From Rhodobacter sp. CZR27 (GTDB lineage: Bacteria; Pseudomonadota; Alphaproteobacteria; Rhodobacterales; Rhodobacteraceae), in contig NZ_CP023548.1 in NCBI RefSeq assembly GCF_002407205.1, positions 2,256,501-2,320,500 of the forward strand: a stretch of DNA of 64,000 nt, read 5' to 3'. Position numbers and translations under genes: made by a program. Below the pieces are notes generated by a model. The model searched no databases and was not told the origin of the DNA. It saw nothing but the letters and a program-made list of their open reading frames with translations. How positions within the stretch are numbered: the stretch's first letter is position 1; each line of letters begins with the position of its first letter. Below are positions 40,656 to 49,082 of the stretch, one piece after another.

Positions 40656-40825
40656 CTTGCCTGTATCCGACCACTCCCCCGCCGGCGCCGCAATCTCGCC
40701 CCTCCTCCGCCCCGGCCGCCACGTCCGGTCCGCAAGCGCCGGTGCCGCCGGATTGGGCGCCTTGCCTACGCCTTGAGCGGAATGCGAATGCGGGCTTTCG
40801 CTTTCCTTCCTTTGCACGATCCCCG

Positions 40826-41911
40826 ATGATCCTTCGCATTCGCGCGCCCGAGGAAGCCGCCTTGCCCCAACCCGTCCCGCCGATCGGAGATCTTCTGAGC
40901 GCACCGCCGCCCGCGTTCACCGCGGCCGAGGCGGAAGCCCTGGCAGGTGTCCATTACGGTCTCGACGGCCGGGCTTCGGCCCTGACGTCGGAGCGTGACC
41001 AGAACTTCCGTCTCTGCACCGGACAGGGCGACTTCGTCCTGAAGATCGCCAATGCCGCCGAACCGCGCGGCGTGACCGAGTTCCAGACCCTCGCGCTCCT
41101 GCACCTCGAGGCGAAGGCGCCCGGCCTGCCGGTGCCGCGGGTGAGGCGGACGCGGGACGGCGCACCCTGGGTCGCCCTGCCCGGCGGCAACCTCCTGCGG
41201 GTGCTGAGCTGGCTGGAGGGCGAGCCGCTCTGGCGCAGGCGCGAGGGTGCGGCCCAGCGGCGGGCCGTAGGCATGTGCCTTGGCGGGATCGCCCGGGCGA
41301 TTGCGGATTTCGGGCATCCCGCCGCCGACTACGACCTGCTCTGGGACATCCGCCACGCGCCGCGGCTGCGCCCGCTGCTACCCGCCATTCCCGATGCGCG
41401 AACGGCAGCGCTTGCGGCGCGGGTTCTCGACCGGTTCGAGGCCGAGGTGGCGCCGCGGCTGGCAGCACTTCCCTGGCAGGTGGTGCACAACGACCTGAAC
41501 CCGCACAACGTCATGGTGGACCCGCAGACACCCGCGCGAGTGAGCGGCATCATCGACTTCGGCGACATGCTGCGGACGGCGCGAGTCTGCGACCTTGGCG
41601 TAGCGGGGTCCTATCAGGTCGATCCCGGCGATCCGGCGGGCTCGCTGTCCGAATTCGTGGCGGGCTACCACGCCGCGAACGCGATCCTGCCCGAGGAGCT
41701 GTCGGTGCTTCCCGACCTCGTGGCGGCGCGGATGGTGACCACCATCACCATCGCCTCGTCGCGCGCTGCGACTCACCCGGAGAACGCGGCCTACATCCTG
41801 CGCAACCTGCCGGCCTCGGCCGCGGGCCTCGCGGCGCTGACGGCACATCGACCGGATGACCTCGCCGCAGCGCTTGCGCGCGCGTGCGGGCAAGGGGAGC
41901 AGGCCCGATGA
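40826..41911 (+). CDS. Aminoglycoside-phosphotransferase-fold small-molecule kinase
   Basis: 361 residues of the APH/choline-kinase fold. The catalytic loop is VVHNDLNPHNVM and the Mg loop IIDFGDM. The N-terminal lobe has ERDQNFRL and DFVLKIANA. Of this fold it looks most like the hydroxylysine-kinase (AGPHD1) branch. Its stop overlaps the start of a class-III aminotransferase (ATGA), and in related proteins these two domains are even fused. Best guess: it phosphorylates a hydroxy-amine (hydroxylysine, ethanolamine or similar) for the partner to cleave. It is not an antibiotic-resistance gene on this evidence. Confidence 0.75.
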   Translation: MILRIRAPEEAALPQPVPPIGDLLSAPPPAFTAAEAEALAGVHYGLDGRASALTSERDQNFRLCTGQGDFVLKIANAAEPRGVTEFQTLALLHLEAKAPGLPVPRVRRTRDGAPWVALPGGNLLRVLSWLEGEPLWRRREGAAQRRAVGMCLGGIARAIADFGHPAADYDLLWDIRHAPRLRPLLPAIPDARTAALAARVLDRFEAEVAPRLAALPWQVVHNDLNPHNVMVDPQTPARVSGIIDFGDMLRTARVCDLGVAGSYQVDPGDPAGSLSEFVAGYHAANAILPEELSVLPDLVAARMVTTITIASSRAATHPENAAYILRNLPASAAGLAALTAHRPDDLAAALARACGQGEQAR

Positions 41912-43218
41912 CGACCGAGGCCATGCCCAATGCCTACCGCCCCGGCGCCACCGACCTGCCCGCGCGGGAGCTTGCGATGATCGAGCGGCGGCAGGCGCTG
42001 CTGGGCCCCGCCTACCGGCTGTTCTACGACCGCCCGCTGCACCTCGTGCGTGGCGAGGGCGTATGGCTCTACGACGCCGAGGGCCGCGCCTATCTGGATG
42101 CCTACAACAACGTGGCCTCGGTCGGGCATTGCCACCCCCGGGTGGTCGAGGCGGTGGCGCGGCAGGCGGCGACGCTGGCCACGCATACCCGATACCTGCA
42201 CGACGGAGTGCTGGACCTGGCCGAGCGGCTGCTGGCGACGCTGCCGGCGCCGATCGGGCATGTGATGTTCACCTGCACGGGGTCGGAGGCGAACGATCTG
42301 GCGCTGCGGCTCGCCTTTGCCGCGACGGGAGGGACCGGGCTGATCGTGACCGCGAACGCCTATCATGGCGTGACGCAGGCGGTGGCGCAGATCTCGCCCT
42401 CGCTGGGTCCCGGCGTGCCGCTTGGCGCGCATGTGCGAACCGTGCCGCCTCCGGATCCCGCGACCGGGGACGACGGGGGATTCGGTCCGGCCGTCGCCGC
42501 GGCCTGTGCGGATCTCCTTCGCCACGGCATCCGCCCGGCGGCGCTGATCCTCGACACGGTATTCTCCAGCGATGGCGTGTTCACCGAACCCGTCGGAACC
42601 CTCGCGCCCGCGGCGGAGGCAATCCGCGCCGCGGGCGGGCTCTTCATCGCCGACGAGGTTCAGCCCGGATTCGGCCGCACCGGCGAGGCCATGTGGGGAT
42701 TTGCCCGGCACGGCGTGGTGCCGGACATGGTTTCGATGGGCAAGCCGATGGGGAACGGCTATCCGGTCGCCGCACTGGCGCTGCGCCCCGAGCTTGTGGC
42801 CGGGTTCGGCGCGCAGGCGCGCTATTTCAACACGTTCGGCGGCAATGCCGTCGCCGCCGCCGCCGCGCTTGCCGTGCTGGAGGTGATCGCGACCGAGGAC
42901 CTGCAGCGCAACGCGCTGACGGTCGGCGGCCGATTCCGGCAAGGGCTTTCGGCACTGGCCACCCGGTTTCCCTGCCTTGGCGCGGTGCGCGGGGCCGGAT
43001 TCTTCATCGGCGTGGAGGTGATCCGGCCCGACTCGGGCCTGGCCGATGGCGCGATGGCCGCCAGGATCGTGAACCGGCTGCGCGAGGCGCAGGTGCTGAT
43101 CAGTGCCACCGGTCCGCAGGGGCATGTGCTGAAGATCCGCCCGCCCCTGGTGTTTTCCGACGAGAACGCGGCCTTCTTCCTTGACCGGCTGGAATCGGTG
43201 CTGGCAACGGCGGAGTGA
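41908..43218 (+). CDS. Class-III PLP aminotransferase, probable phospho-amine lyase
   Basis: 436 residues, fold-type-I PLP enzyme. The PLP lysine is in VSMGKPMGNGYP, the cofactor Asp in FIADEVQPGFGR, and the phosphate-binding stretch is FTCTGSEANDLALRL. The motif YLDAYNNVASVGHCHP near residue 60 is typical of the AGXT2L/ethanolamine-phosphate and 5-phosphohydroxylysine phospho-lyase branch. Coupled to the upstream kinase, it would release ammonia, phosphate and an aldehyde, which fits a neighbourhood devoted to urea nitrogen. Confidence 0.8.
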   Translation: MTTEAMPNAYRPGATDLPARELAMIERRQALLGPAYRLFYDRPLHLVRGEGVWLYDAEGRAYLDAYNNVASVGHCHPRVVEAVARQAATLATHTRYLHDGVLDLAERLLATLPAPIGHVMFTCTGSEANDLALRLAFAATGGTGLIVTANAYHGVTQAVAQISPSLGPGVPLGAHVRTVPPPDPATGDDGGFGPAVAAACADLLRHGIRPAALILDTVFSSDGVFTEPVGTLAPAAEAIRAAGGLFIADEVQPGFGRTGEAMWGFARHGVVPDMVSMGKPMGNGYPVAALALRPELVAGFGAQARYFNTFGGNAVAAAAALAVLEVIATEDLQRNALTVGGRFRQGLSALATRFPCLGAVRGAGFFIGVEVIRPDSGLADGAMAARIVNRLREAQVLISATGPQGHVLKIRPPLVFSDENAAFFLDRLESVLATAE

Positions 43219-43470
43219 GTCCCGCCGCCCGGCGCCCGGCCGGTCAGGGCCAACCTTCGGGTTTCATCGGAAAAATCCTGCGAGATAGGGGTCCGAGGCG
43301 GGCATGTAAAGGCCCGCGAGACGCCCGTTTCTGCCCGCGCCGCGGCCTTGGCGAAGGCCGCCGCATAGCGGCAATTTTCCACGTCCCTGCGGCAAAATTG
43401 TCCCTTTTCAAGCCCTTACCGGACGACTGCCGCTGATTTGGCGGCCAATAAGTCGCACCCAAAACGGCCT

Positions 43471-43488
43471 TGTCAGCCTACGTTGACA
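43471..43488. promoter_or_regulatory. PpsR-type operator upstream of pucB, distal
   Basis: TGTC-AGCCTACGTT-GACA is an exact match to the palindrome and contains TTGACA. It is separated by 7 bp from the next site, the close spacing known for cooperative PpsR binding at puc. Confidence 0.82.
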
Positions 43489-43495
43489 TTGAATC

Positions 43496-43513
43496 TGTCA
43501 GCCAGATGTGACA
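43496..43513. promoter_or_regulatory. PpsR-type operator upstream of pucB, proximal
   Basis: TGTC-AGCCAGATGT-GACA, second exact palindrome of the pair, 25 bp (about 2.4 helical turns) from the first. It ends 125 bp before the pucB start. Confidence 0.82.
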
Positions 43514-43638
43514 CCCATAATGTGAGCCGGGGCGGATCCAAGATCACCGACAAGGTGGACAAGGAACCTCCGGTCTCGTCGAAGCCAGCGTGCAGGCCCT
43601 ACACGCAAAACGTCGATTACCAGTTGGGAGACGACACA

Positions 43639-43794
43639 GTGACTGACGATCTGAACAAAGTCTGGCCGAGCGGCCTGACCGTTGCCGAAGCCGAAGAAGT
43701 TCAAAAGCAACTCATCCTCGGCACCCGCGTCTTCGGTGGCATGGCGCTCATCGCGCACTTCCTGGCCGCCGCTGCGACCCCGTGGCTCGGCTAA
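43639..43794 (+). CDS. pucB: Light-harvesting 2 (B800-850) beta polypeptide
   Basis: 51 residues, [20 protein letters not shown] at the N-terminus, and a single membrane helix with the bacteriochlorophyll-ligating His in [16 protein letters not shown]. The start is a GTG at 43639 with GGGAG upstream. Assembles with PucA into the peripheral antenna ring. Confidence 0.97.
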   Translation: MTDDLNKVWPSGLTVAEAEEVQKQLILGTRVFGGMALIAHFLAAAATPWLG

Positions 43795-43809
43795 TAGGAG
43801 AATAGAACA

Positions 43810-43968
43810 ATGACCAACGGCAAAATCTGGCTCGTGGTGAAACCGACGACTGGCATCCCGCTGTTCCTCAGCGCCGTCGCGATCTCGTCGTTCCTCGTGC
43901 ACCTCGCCATCGTGACCAACACGACCTGGCTGCCCGACTACTACGCGGGCTCGGCGAAAGCCGAGTAA
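43810..43968 (+). CDS. pucA: Light-harvesting 2 (B800-850) alpha polypeptide
   Basis: 52 residues. It begins MTNGKIWLVVKPTTGIPLFL, and the formyl-Met end would bind B800. The B850 ligand is the His in SSFLVHLAIVTNTTWLPDYY. One membrane helix. Starts 15 bp after pucB. Its helix centre (SAVAISSFLVHLAIVTN) differs from the R. sphaeroides 2.4.1 PucA I remember. Confidence 0.96.
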   Translation: MTNGKIWLVVKPTTGIPLFLSAVAISSFLVHLAIVTNTTWLPDYYAGSAKAE

Positions 43969-43977
43969 TGCTGCCAA

Positions 43978-44005
43978 GGGCGGGGGCCCTTCAGGGGCCC
44001 GCGCC
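43978..44005 (+). terminator. First hairpin after pucA
   Basis: GGGCGGGGGCCC-TTCA-GGGGCCCGCGCC folds into a GC hairpin just beyond the pucA stop. In Rhodobacter such a structure stabilises the abundant pucBA message and limits read-through to pucC. Confidence 0.6.
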
Positions 44006-44023
44006 ATGCAGTAGCTAATCTCC

Positions 44024-44057
44024 GAGCAGGCCGGGATCGAAGGGTTCCGGCCTGCTC
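44024..44057 (+). terminator. Second hairpin after pucA
   Basis: GAGCAGGCCGG and CCGGCCTGCTC form a perfect 11-bp stem with a 12-nt loop. No T tract; with the first hairpin it separates pucBA from pucC. Confidence 0.6.
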
Positions 44058-44163
44058 GTCGCACAAGCGACGTGTGCCGTCGCCGTTCCTGTTCGGGCAG
44101 CGTGCCTGAAGCCCGATACGTTTCCTCAGTGCGCGCTTGCGCCTTCCCCGGGATTTCTCACGC

Positions 44164-45543
44164 ATGAGCCGCTTTGCCGAACACCTCGTCCGGATCGGAC
44201 CCCGTTTCCTGCCCTTCGCCGATGCCGCCTCGGACCAGTTGCCGCTGAAGAAGCTGCTCCGTCTGTCGCTGTTCCAGGTCGCGGTGGGCATGGCGATCGT
44301 GCTGCTGGTCGGCACGCTGAACCGGGTGATGATCGTCGAGCTGGAGGTGCCCGCCTCGGTCGTGGGCATCATGATCTCGCTGCCGCTGCTGTTCGCGCCG
44401 TTCCGCGCGCTGATCGGATTCAAGTCCGACACCCATATCTCGGCGCTCGGCTGGCGGCGGGTGCCCTGGATCTACAAGGGGACGCTGGCGCTCTGGGGCG
44501 GCTTTGCCATCATGCCCTTCGCCCTCATCGTCCTGGGCGGCAAGGGCTATGCCGAGGGTCAGCCGTTCTGGCTGGGCGTCTCCTCGGCCGGGCTTGCCTT
44601 CCTGATGGTCGGCGCCGGCGTCCACATCATCCAGACGGTGGGCCTCGCACTCGCCACCGACCTCGCCCCGCGCGAGGATCAGCCGAAGGTGGTGGGGCTG
44701 ATGTATGTCGTGCTGCTGGTCAGCATGATCTTCTCGTCGATCGGCTTCGGCTGGCTGCTCGATCCCTATTATGACGCGCAGCTGATCAAGGTGATCTCGG
44801 GCGTGGCGGTGGCGGTCTTCGTGCTGAACATGGTCGCGCTCTGGAAGATGGAGCCGCGCAACCGCGCCTATACCGTGAAGCCCGAGAAGGACCCCGAGTT
44901 CTCCGAGCACTGGCGCGAGTTCATCAATCGCAAGAACGCGCTGCACGGCCTGATCGTCATCGGCCTCGGCACGCTCGGCTTCGGGATGGCGGACGTGATC
45001 CTCGAACCCTATGGCGGTCAGGTGCTGGCACTGACGGTGTCGGAGACCACCCGGCTGACGGCGACCTTCGCCGGCGGCGGCCTTGCCGGCTTCTGGCTGG
45101 CGTCCTGGGTGCTGGGCCGCGGCTTCGACCCGTTGCGCATGGCCTTCCTTGGCGCGGCGGCGGGGATCCCGGGCTTCTTCGCCATCATGGCCGCGACCTC
45201 GGCCACGAACCCGTGGATCTTCGTGCTCGGCACGCTGGTCGTGGGCTTCGGCGGCGGCCTGTTCAGCCATGGTACGCTGACCGCCACCATGCGCCTTGCC
45301 CCCCGCGAGCAGGTGGGGCTGGCGCTCGGCGCCTGGGGTGCGGTGCAGGCCACTTGCGCCGGGGTCGCGGTGGCCGGCGCAGGCGTGCTGCGCGACGTGC
45401 TGAAGGCGATGCCCGACCTGCAAGCCCAGGGTCCTGCCACGCCCTACCTCGCGGTCTTCGCGGTCGAGACCGCGTTCCTCGCGATCACCCTCGTGGTGAT
45501 CCTTCCCCTGCTGCGCGCGGCCCTCGCGGCGCAGCGGGTCTGA
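44164..45543 (+). CDS. pucC: LH2 assembly protein PucC (BCH family transporter)
   Basis: 459 residues, twelve membrane helices, BCH/PucC branch of the major facilitators. Needed for LH2 assembly. Shares LLRLSLFQVAVGMAIVLLVG, NRVMIVELEVPASVVG and VILEPYGGQVL with its paralogue LhaA. ATG at 44164 chosen (SRFAEHLVRIGP); an in-frame ATG nine codons earlier is possible. A terminator hairpin follows. Confidence 0.95.
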   Translation: MSRFAEHLVRIGPRFLPFADAASDQLPLKKLLRLSLFQVAVGMAIVLLVGTLNRVMIVELEVPASVVGIMISLPLLFAPFRALIGFKSDTHISALGWRRVPWIYKGTLALWGGFAIMPFALIVLGGKGYAEGQPFWLGVSSAGLAFLMVGAGVHIIQTVGLALATDLAPREDQPKVVGLMYVVLLVSMIFSSIGFGWLLDPYYDAQLIKVISGVAVAVFVLNMVALWKMEPRNRAYTVKPEKDPEFSEHWREFINRKNALHGLIVIGLGTLGFGMADVILEPYGGQVLALTVSETTRLTATFAGGGLAGFWLASWVLGRGFDPLRMAFLGAAAGIPGFFAIMAATSATNPWIFVLGTLVVGFGGGLFSHGTLTATMRLAPREQVGLALGAWGAVQATCAGVAVAGAGVLRDVLKAMPDLQAQGPATPYLAVFAVETAFLAITLVVILPLLRAALAAQRV

Positions 45544-45571
45544 CCGAATCACCTTCGAACGACCGCCCCCC

Positions 45572-45604
45572 ACGCCGGTTCCGGACATGCGTCCGGGCCG
45601 GCGT
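45572..45604 (+). terminator. pucC terminator
   Basis: ACGCCGG-TT-CCGGAC / GTCCGG-G-CCGGCGT with loop ATGC forms a long stem with a small internal loop, 28 bp after the pucC stop, followed by TCCT. Confidence 0.7.
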
Positions 45605-45941
45605 TCCTCATCCCGTTGCCGCATCCTGAGGTAAGGCAACCGGTAGCCCCTTACACCGCATGGTTGCACCACCACAACTCTCAAGGCGAGATTTCGCCGA
45701 AGGACGGATAAGAGGGCTTGCGGCATTAAAGATGGTTAACACAGCGGAAACAATGTCTTCCGGGCACCCAGTTATCCCCAACCTGTCCTTTTCGGCATGC
45801 CCCGACGACTGAACGACGTTTTCCGTGCGAGAACAGCACTTTGCGCTCTCTCCCATGCATGCTAAAGTATAGAAATGGGCAAAACTTTGTGAGGTCGAAT
45901 TAACCGGGGGGACAAGTCCCATCAGACAGAGTGGACAGATT
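45605..45941 (+). promoter_or_regulatory. Upstream region of the LuxR-type gene
   Basis: 337 bp with no gene, and noticeably more AT-rich than its surroundings in the last 120 bp (for example TGCTAAAGTATAGAAATGGG). A likely promoter region for the regulator at 45942. GGGGGGAC at about 45908 is too far from the start to be its ribosome site. Confidence 0.5.
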
Positions 45942-46688
45942 ATGATGAATCATTCGCCAGACTCTTTTTCCAGAACCTTGAATACCATCGGCGGCGATCT
46001 GCCCGCTGCGACCAGTTCACAGCTGGTTGACCGCCGTTCTCTTGTAATGATCGACCCCCGGACGCTGGAGCGCGAGTGTCTGGTTCGATGCGTGGCCCTT
46101 GCCCATCCCGACATCGAGATTTCCGGTTTCGGCTCGATCGAGGAATGGCGGGCCAGACGGGATCGCAATGACCAGAAGGTCATCCTCTACAGCACCGGCA
46201 ACCGCCCGGTGGTCGAGGTATCGCACGAGATCGCTGCGGTGGTGGCCGATGCCGGGGCGTCCCCGGTGGTGGTCATAGGCGCCGCGAACGACCTTCGCGA
46301 GATGATCACCGCCTTCGACTGCGGGGCGCGCAGCTACCTGCCCTCTTCGGTCGGGATCGACGACATCGTCGAGGCCAGCCGTCTTGCGTCCTTCGACGGG
46401 ATCTTCCTGGCCCGGGCCAGCCTCGCCGCGCTGCGGGGGGCCATTCCCGAGCGGGAGGAGCCGCGCATCGCGGTCGACGAGCATCTGACCGAGCGTCAGC
46501 GCGCGGTTTGCGACGCCCTCCGGCGTGGCAAGTCGAACAAGATCATCGCGGGAGAGCTCAAGCTTTGCGAGAGCACCGTGAAGGTCCACATCCGCAACAT
46601 CATGAAGAAGCTGGGCGCGAAGAACCGCACCGAGGCTGCCTTCAAGCTGAATTCCAGCATGTTCGCGGGAGAAGGCCGCCTCTCCTGA
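45942..46688 (+). CDS. LuxR-type regulator with degenerate receiver domain
   Basis: 248 residues. The N-terminal 140 residues have a response-regulator-like alpha/beta pattern (RSLVMIDPRTLERECLVRCV, PVVVIGAANDLREMITAFDC), but where the phospho-acceptor Asp should be the sequence reads KVILYSTGNRP, so phosphorylation is unlikely. The C-terminus is a NarL/LuxR helix-turn-helix (HLTERQRAVCDALRRGKSNK, STVKVHIRNIMKKLGAKNRT). Target genes unknown; neighbours are pucBAC and hemN. It converges with hemN on a shared terminator. Confidence 0.8.
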   Translation: MMNHSPDSFSRTLNTIGGDLPAATSSQLVDRRSLVMIDPRTLERECLVRCVALAHPDIEISGFGSIEEWRARRDRNDQKVILYSTGNRPVVEVSHEIAAVVADAGASPVVVIGAANDLREMITAFDCGARSYLPSSVGIDDIVEASRLASFDGIFLARASLAALRGAIPEREEPRIAVDEHLTERQRAVCDALRRGKSNKIIAGELKLCESTVKVHIRNIMKKLGAKNRTEAAFKLNSSMFAGEGRLS

Positions 46689-46703
46689 CGCAGGAGAGGC
46701 CGT

Positions 46704-46731
46704 CGCCCCGGCCGTCGTCGCGGCCGGGGCG
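46704..46731. terminator. Bidirectional terminator between LuxR-type gene and hemN
   Basis: CGCCCCGGCCG and CGGCCGGGGCG form a perfect 11-bp stem with loop TCGTCG in the 49-bp gap between convergent genes; AAAT follows on the plus strand. Confidence 0.7.
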
Positions 46732-46737
46732 CAAATC

Positions 46738-48096
46738 TCAGGAAGCCTGCGAGTAGCGCGCTTCCGGCGTCTCATAGGCATCGAACACCCGCGCGATCAT
46801 CCGCGCCAGCGCCCGGCCCTCGGGTGCGATGGTGAACGACCCCGTGGCATCCGTCTTCACGAAGGGCGCGAACTTCGCCTCCGCCTCGGCCACCCGCCCG
46901 GCCAGCTCGTCGGCGGCGTCGCCGAAGGCGGCCTTCAGTGCCGGCATGTCGAAGTGGAAGTCGCACATGATCATCTCGATTGCGCGCGCGTGGAGATAGT
47001 CGTCCTCGGTCATGCGGTGGCCGCGATAGCCGGGAAGCTCGCCGTCCTCGACCTTCTTGATGTAGGCGGCCGTGGCTGCGGTGTTCTGCAGGTAGCCTTC
47101 GCTGAACTTCGAGATCGACGAGGCGCCGATGCCAAGCAGCGTCGGGCAGGTGTCGTCGGTATAGCCCTGGAAGTTGCGGCGCAGCTTGCCGGTGCGGGCG
47201 GCGACTGCCATGCTGTCCTCGGGGCGGGCGAAGTGGTCGATGCCGATGCGCTCGAACCCGCCTTCCGTGAACAGCTTCGCGGCGAGGTTCGCCAGTTCGT
47301 GCCGCTCGATGTCGGGGGGCAGCACGGTCTCGTCGATCAGCTTCTGGCGCTTGGCCATCCACGGCACGTGGGCATAGCCGAAGATCGCCACCCGGTCGGG
47401 CCGCAGCTGCAGCACCTTGTCGATCGTCGCGGCCAGGCTGTCGCGGTTCTGGTGCGGCAGGCCGTAGACGAGGTCGGTGTTCAGCGAGTTCACCCCGTAG
47501 CGGCGCAGCGTCTCGACGCAGGCCAGGGTGTTCTCGAACGGCTGCTCGCGGCCGATGGCATTCTGGACGATGTCGGTGAAGTCCTGGATGCCGATCGAGG
47601 CGCGGTTCATGCCCTCCTCGCTCAGCGCGCGGATCTTCGGCTCGTCCACCATCATCGGGTCGATCTCGACCGAGAACTCGTAGTCGTCCGCGAAGGGGAT
47701 CACCGCCTTGATCGCTTGGGCAAGCTTGTGGATCAGCTCGGGCGACAGGATCGTGGGCGTGCCACCGCCCCAGTGCAGCCGTCCCGCCTTCACGCCGGCG
47801 GGCAGGTGCTTCTTCACCAGCTCCAGCTCCTGCAGGAGCGTTCCGACATAGGCCTCGACCGGCGCCAGCGTCTGGGTGCCCTGGGTCCGGCAGGCGCAGA
47901 ACCAGCAGAGCCGCTCGCAGAACGGGATGTGGACATAGACCGAGATCGGCACGGCCGGATCGAGCGCCTCGATGGCCGCGGCCTGGAATTCGGATCCCAC
48001 GGCGCCCGAGAAGACGGGCGCCGCCGGGTAACTCGTGTAGCGCGGCACGCGCGCATCGAAGAGTCCGAGACTCTGGAGGAGGGCGATGTTTGTCAT
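46738..48096 (-). CDS. hemN: Oxygen-independent coproporphyrinogen III oxidase
   Basis: 452-residue radical-SAM enzyme that decarboxylates coproporphyrinogen III without O2, feeding heme and bacteriochlorophyll synthesis. The 4Fe-4S cysteines are Cys60, Cys64 and Cys67 (FCERLCWFC) with Cys69 in the HemN-specific CxC. Other stretches: LHWGGGTPTIL and SIGIQDFTDIVQNAIGREQP. Called hemN or hemZ in Rhodobacter. An FnrL-type site lies 36 bp upstream of the ATG, so induction in low oxygen is expected. Confidence 0.95.
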   Translation of the reverse strand: MTNIALLQSLGLFDARVPRYTSYPAAPVFSGAVGSEFQAAAIEALDPAVPISVYVHIPFCERLCWFCACRTQGTQTLAPVEAYVGTLLQELELVKKHLPAGVKAGRLHWGGGTPTILSPELIHKLAQAIKAVIPFADDYEFSVEIDPMMVDEPKIRALSEEGMNRASIGIQDFTDIVQNAIGREQPFENTLACVETLRRYGVNSLNTDLVYGLPHQNRDSLAATIDKVLQLRPDRVAIFGYAHVPWMAKRQKLIDETVLPPDIERHELANLAAKLFTEGGFERIGIDHFARPEDSMAVAARTGKLRRNFQGYTDDTCPTLLGIGASSISKFSEGYLQNTAATAAYIKKVEDGELPGYRGHRMTEDDYLHARAIEMIMCDFHFDMPALKAAFGDAADELAGRVAEAEAKFAPFVKTDATGSFTIAPEGRALARMIARVFDAYETPEARYSQAS

Positions 48097-48131
48097 GGGG
48101 AACCTCTTAACGGTTCCGGTCGCAGGACACT

Positions 48132-48145
48132 TTGCGCAAGATCAA
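48132..48145. promoter_or_regulatory. FnrL-type site before hemN
   Basis: TTGCGcaagATCAA matches the FNR consensus TTGAT-N4-ATCAA with a perfect right half and two changes in the left. It lies between the nnrU stop and hemN, 35 bp from the hemN ATG. FnrL control of this gene is known in R. sphaeroides. Confidence 0.7.
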
Positions 48146-48171
48146 ACGCCCCGGACAGGGTGTCGCAGCCC

Positions 48172-48867
48172 CTACATCGGCAGCGGCGAGACGCCGACAA
48201 CCGTCTGATGCAGCGCCAGCGCCAGCGCCCAGATCGCCGCCGCCGCCAGAAGCCGCGGCAGGATGTGCTCCTCGTTCTGCTTCAGCCAGTGCGGATCGAC
48301 CAGCGGCCGCAACGAGAAGAGCGGCGCAGCCCGGAACGCGGCGTCACGCTCCGCCGGTGGCAGGGCGCGGCGGGCGCGGCGATCGAACATCGGGATGGCC
48401 GCGACGGACAGGCCGAAGAACGAGCCGAACATGATGACATGCGCCAGATCGCCGTTCGTCAGCGTATGCGCCGCCGACCAGAGCATGAGCGCGATCAGCA
48501 GCGGATGACGCGACAGCGCGGCGAGGCCCGGACGCTCGGGATCGAAGGGCATGCGGCGCTTCCCGCCAAGGGTCCAGGGCCAGGGCAGGCCGAAGCCCTG
48601 CGCCACCAGCATCCAGACCACCGGCGCGGTGCAGTTCGGCACCCAGCGCACCGCCGGCGTCTGCGGCCAGAGTTCCACGAAGGGCGCCCGGGCGGCCGCT
48701 GCGATCAGCCAGGCCAGCACGAGAAGCGACACCACGCCATAGGCGGCGAAATAGGCGCGCCGCCCCAGCAGTCCGATCAGAGGCTCGCGCACGCCCGGCC
48801 GCGCGGGCAGCAGATGCGAGGCAAAGAAGACGGACAGCGCCGCCGCGAATTCGATCCAGTCCGTCAA
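48172..48867 (-). CDS. nnrU: NnrU family membrane protein
   Basis: 231 residues, about six helices, of the NnrU family linked to denitrification: YGVVSLLVLAWLIAAAARAP, GKRRMPFDPERPGLAALSRH and RHPLLIALMLWSAAHTLTNG are typical. The start is inferred as TTG at 48865-48867, which overlaps the upstream stop (TTGA); no ATG or GTG is close in frame. Exact function unknown; R. sphaeroides nnrU lies in the same nor operon. Confidence 0.85.
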   Translation of the reverse strand: MTDWIEFAAALSVFFASHLLPARPGVREPLIGLLGRRAYFAAYGVVSLLVLAWLIAAAARAPFVELWPQTPAVRWVPNCTAPVVWMLVAQGFGLPWPWTLGGKRRMPFDPERPGLAALSRHPLLIALMLWSAAHTLTNGDLAHVIMFGSFFGLSVAAIPMFDRRARRALPPAERDAAFRAAPLFSLRPLVDPHWLKQNEEHILPRLLAAAAIWALALALHQTVVGVSPLPM

Positions 48868-49082
48868 GCGCGCTCCGCCTGCTCCATCAGCCGGACGATG
48901 TGCCCGGCAAATAGGTGCGTGGCGGGTATCCCGATGATCATCCCGCCCAGAAACGACCATATCGGCGGAATGAGCGGCACGTCGACCCATGAAAGGATCA
49001 ACGAGGCGAAGAAAAGGTTCACCCCCGCAGCCCCGGCACCGAACGGATAGAGCCAGAGGGTGACGCGGGTGCGGCGGGTCAT
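48864..49082 (-). CDS. Small two-helix membrane protein of the nor operon (nnrT/norF position)
   Basis: 72 residues from the ATG at 49082, with two hydrophobic segments (LWLYPFGAGAAGVNLFFASL, SFLGGMIIGIPATHLFAGHI). In R. sphaeroides the order norCBQD-nnrT-nnrU is known, and the position here fits nnrT; the VNLFFASL and GIPA pattern also recalls NorF. I leave the symbol open. Overlaps both neighbours by 4 bp. Confidence 0.7.
   Translation of the reverse strand: MTRRTRVTLWLYPFGAGAAGVNLFFASLILSWVDVPLIPPIWSFLGGMIIGIPATHLFAGHIVRLMEQAERA

Larger units (their letters stand above)
43219..43638 (+). promoter_or_regulatory. puc operon upstream region
   Basis: 420 bp without a gene. Two tandem PpsR-type palindromes lie at 43471-43488 and 43496-43513. 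The promoter is not certain: a perfect TTGACA (43483-43488) is too far (27 bp) from CATAAT (43516-43521). A GGGAG ribosome site precedes pucB. Confidence 0.7.

Noticed and set aside
40826..41911. Antibiotic-resistance phosphotransferase
   Set aside because: The fold fits, but coupling to a class-III PLP enzyme points to amine metabolism rather than resistance.
43483..43521. TTGACA and CATAAT as the puc -35 and -10
   Set aside because: The spacing of 27 bp is too long for a sigma-70 promoter.
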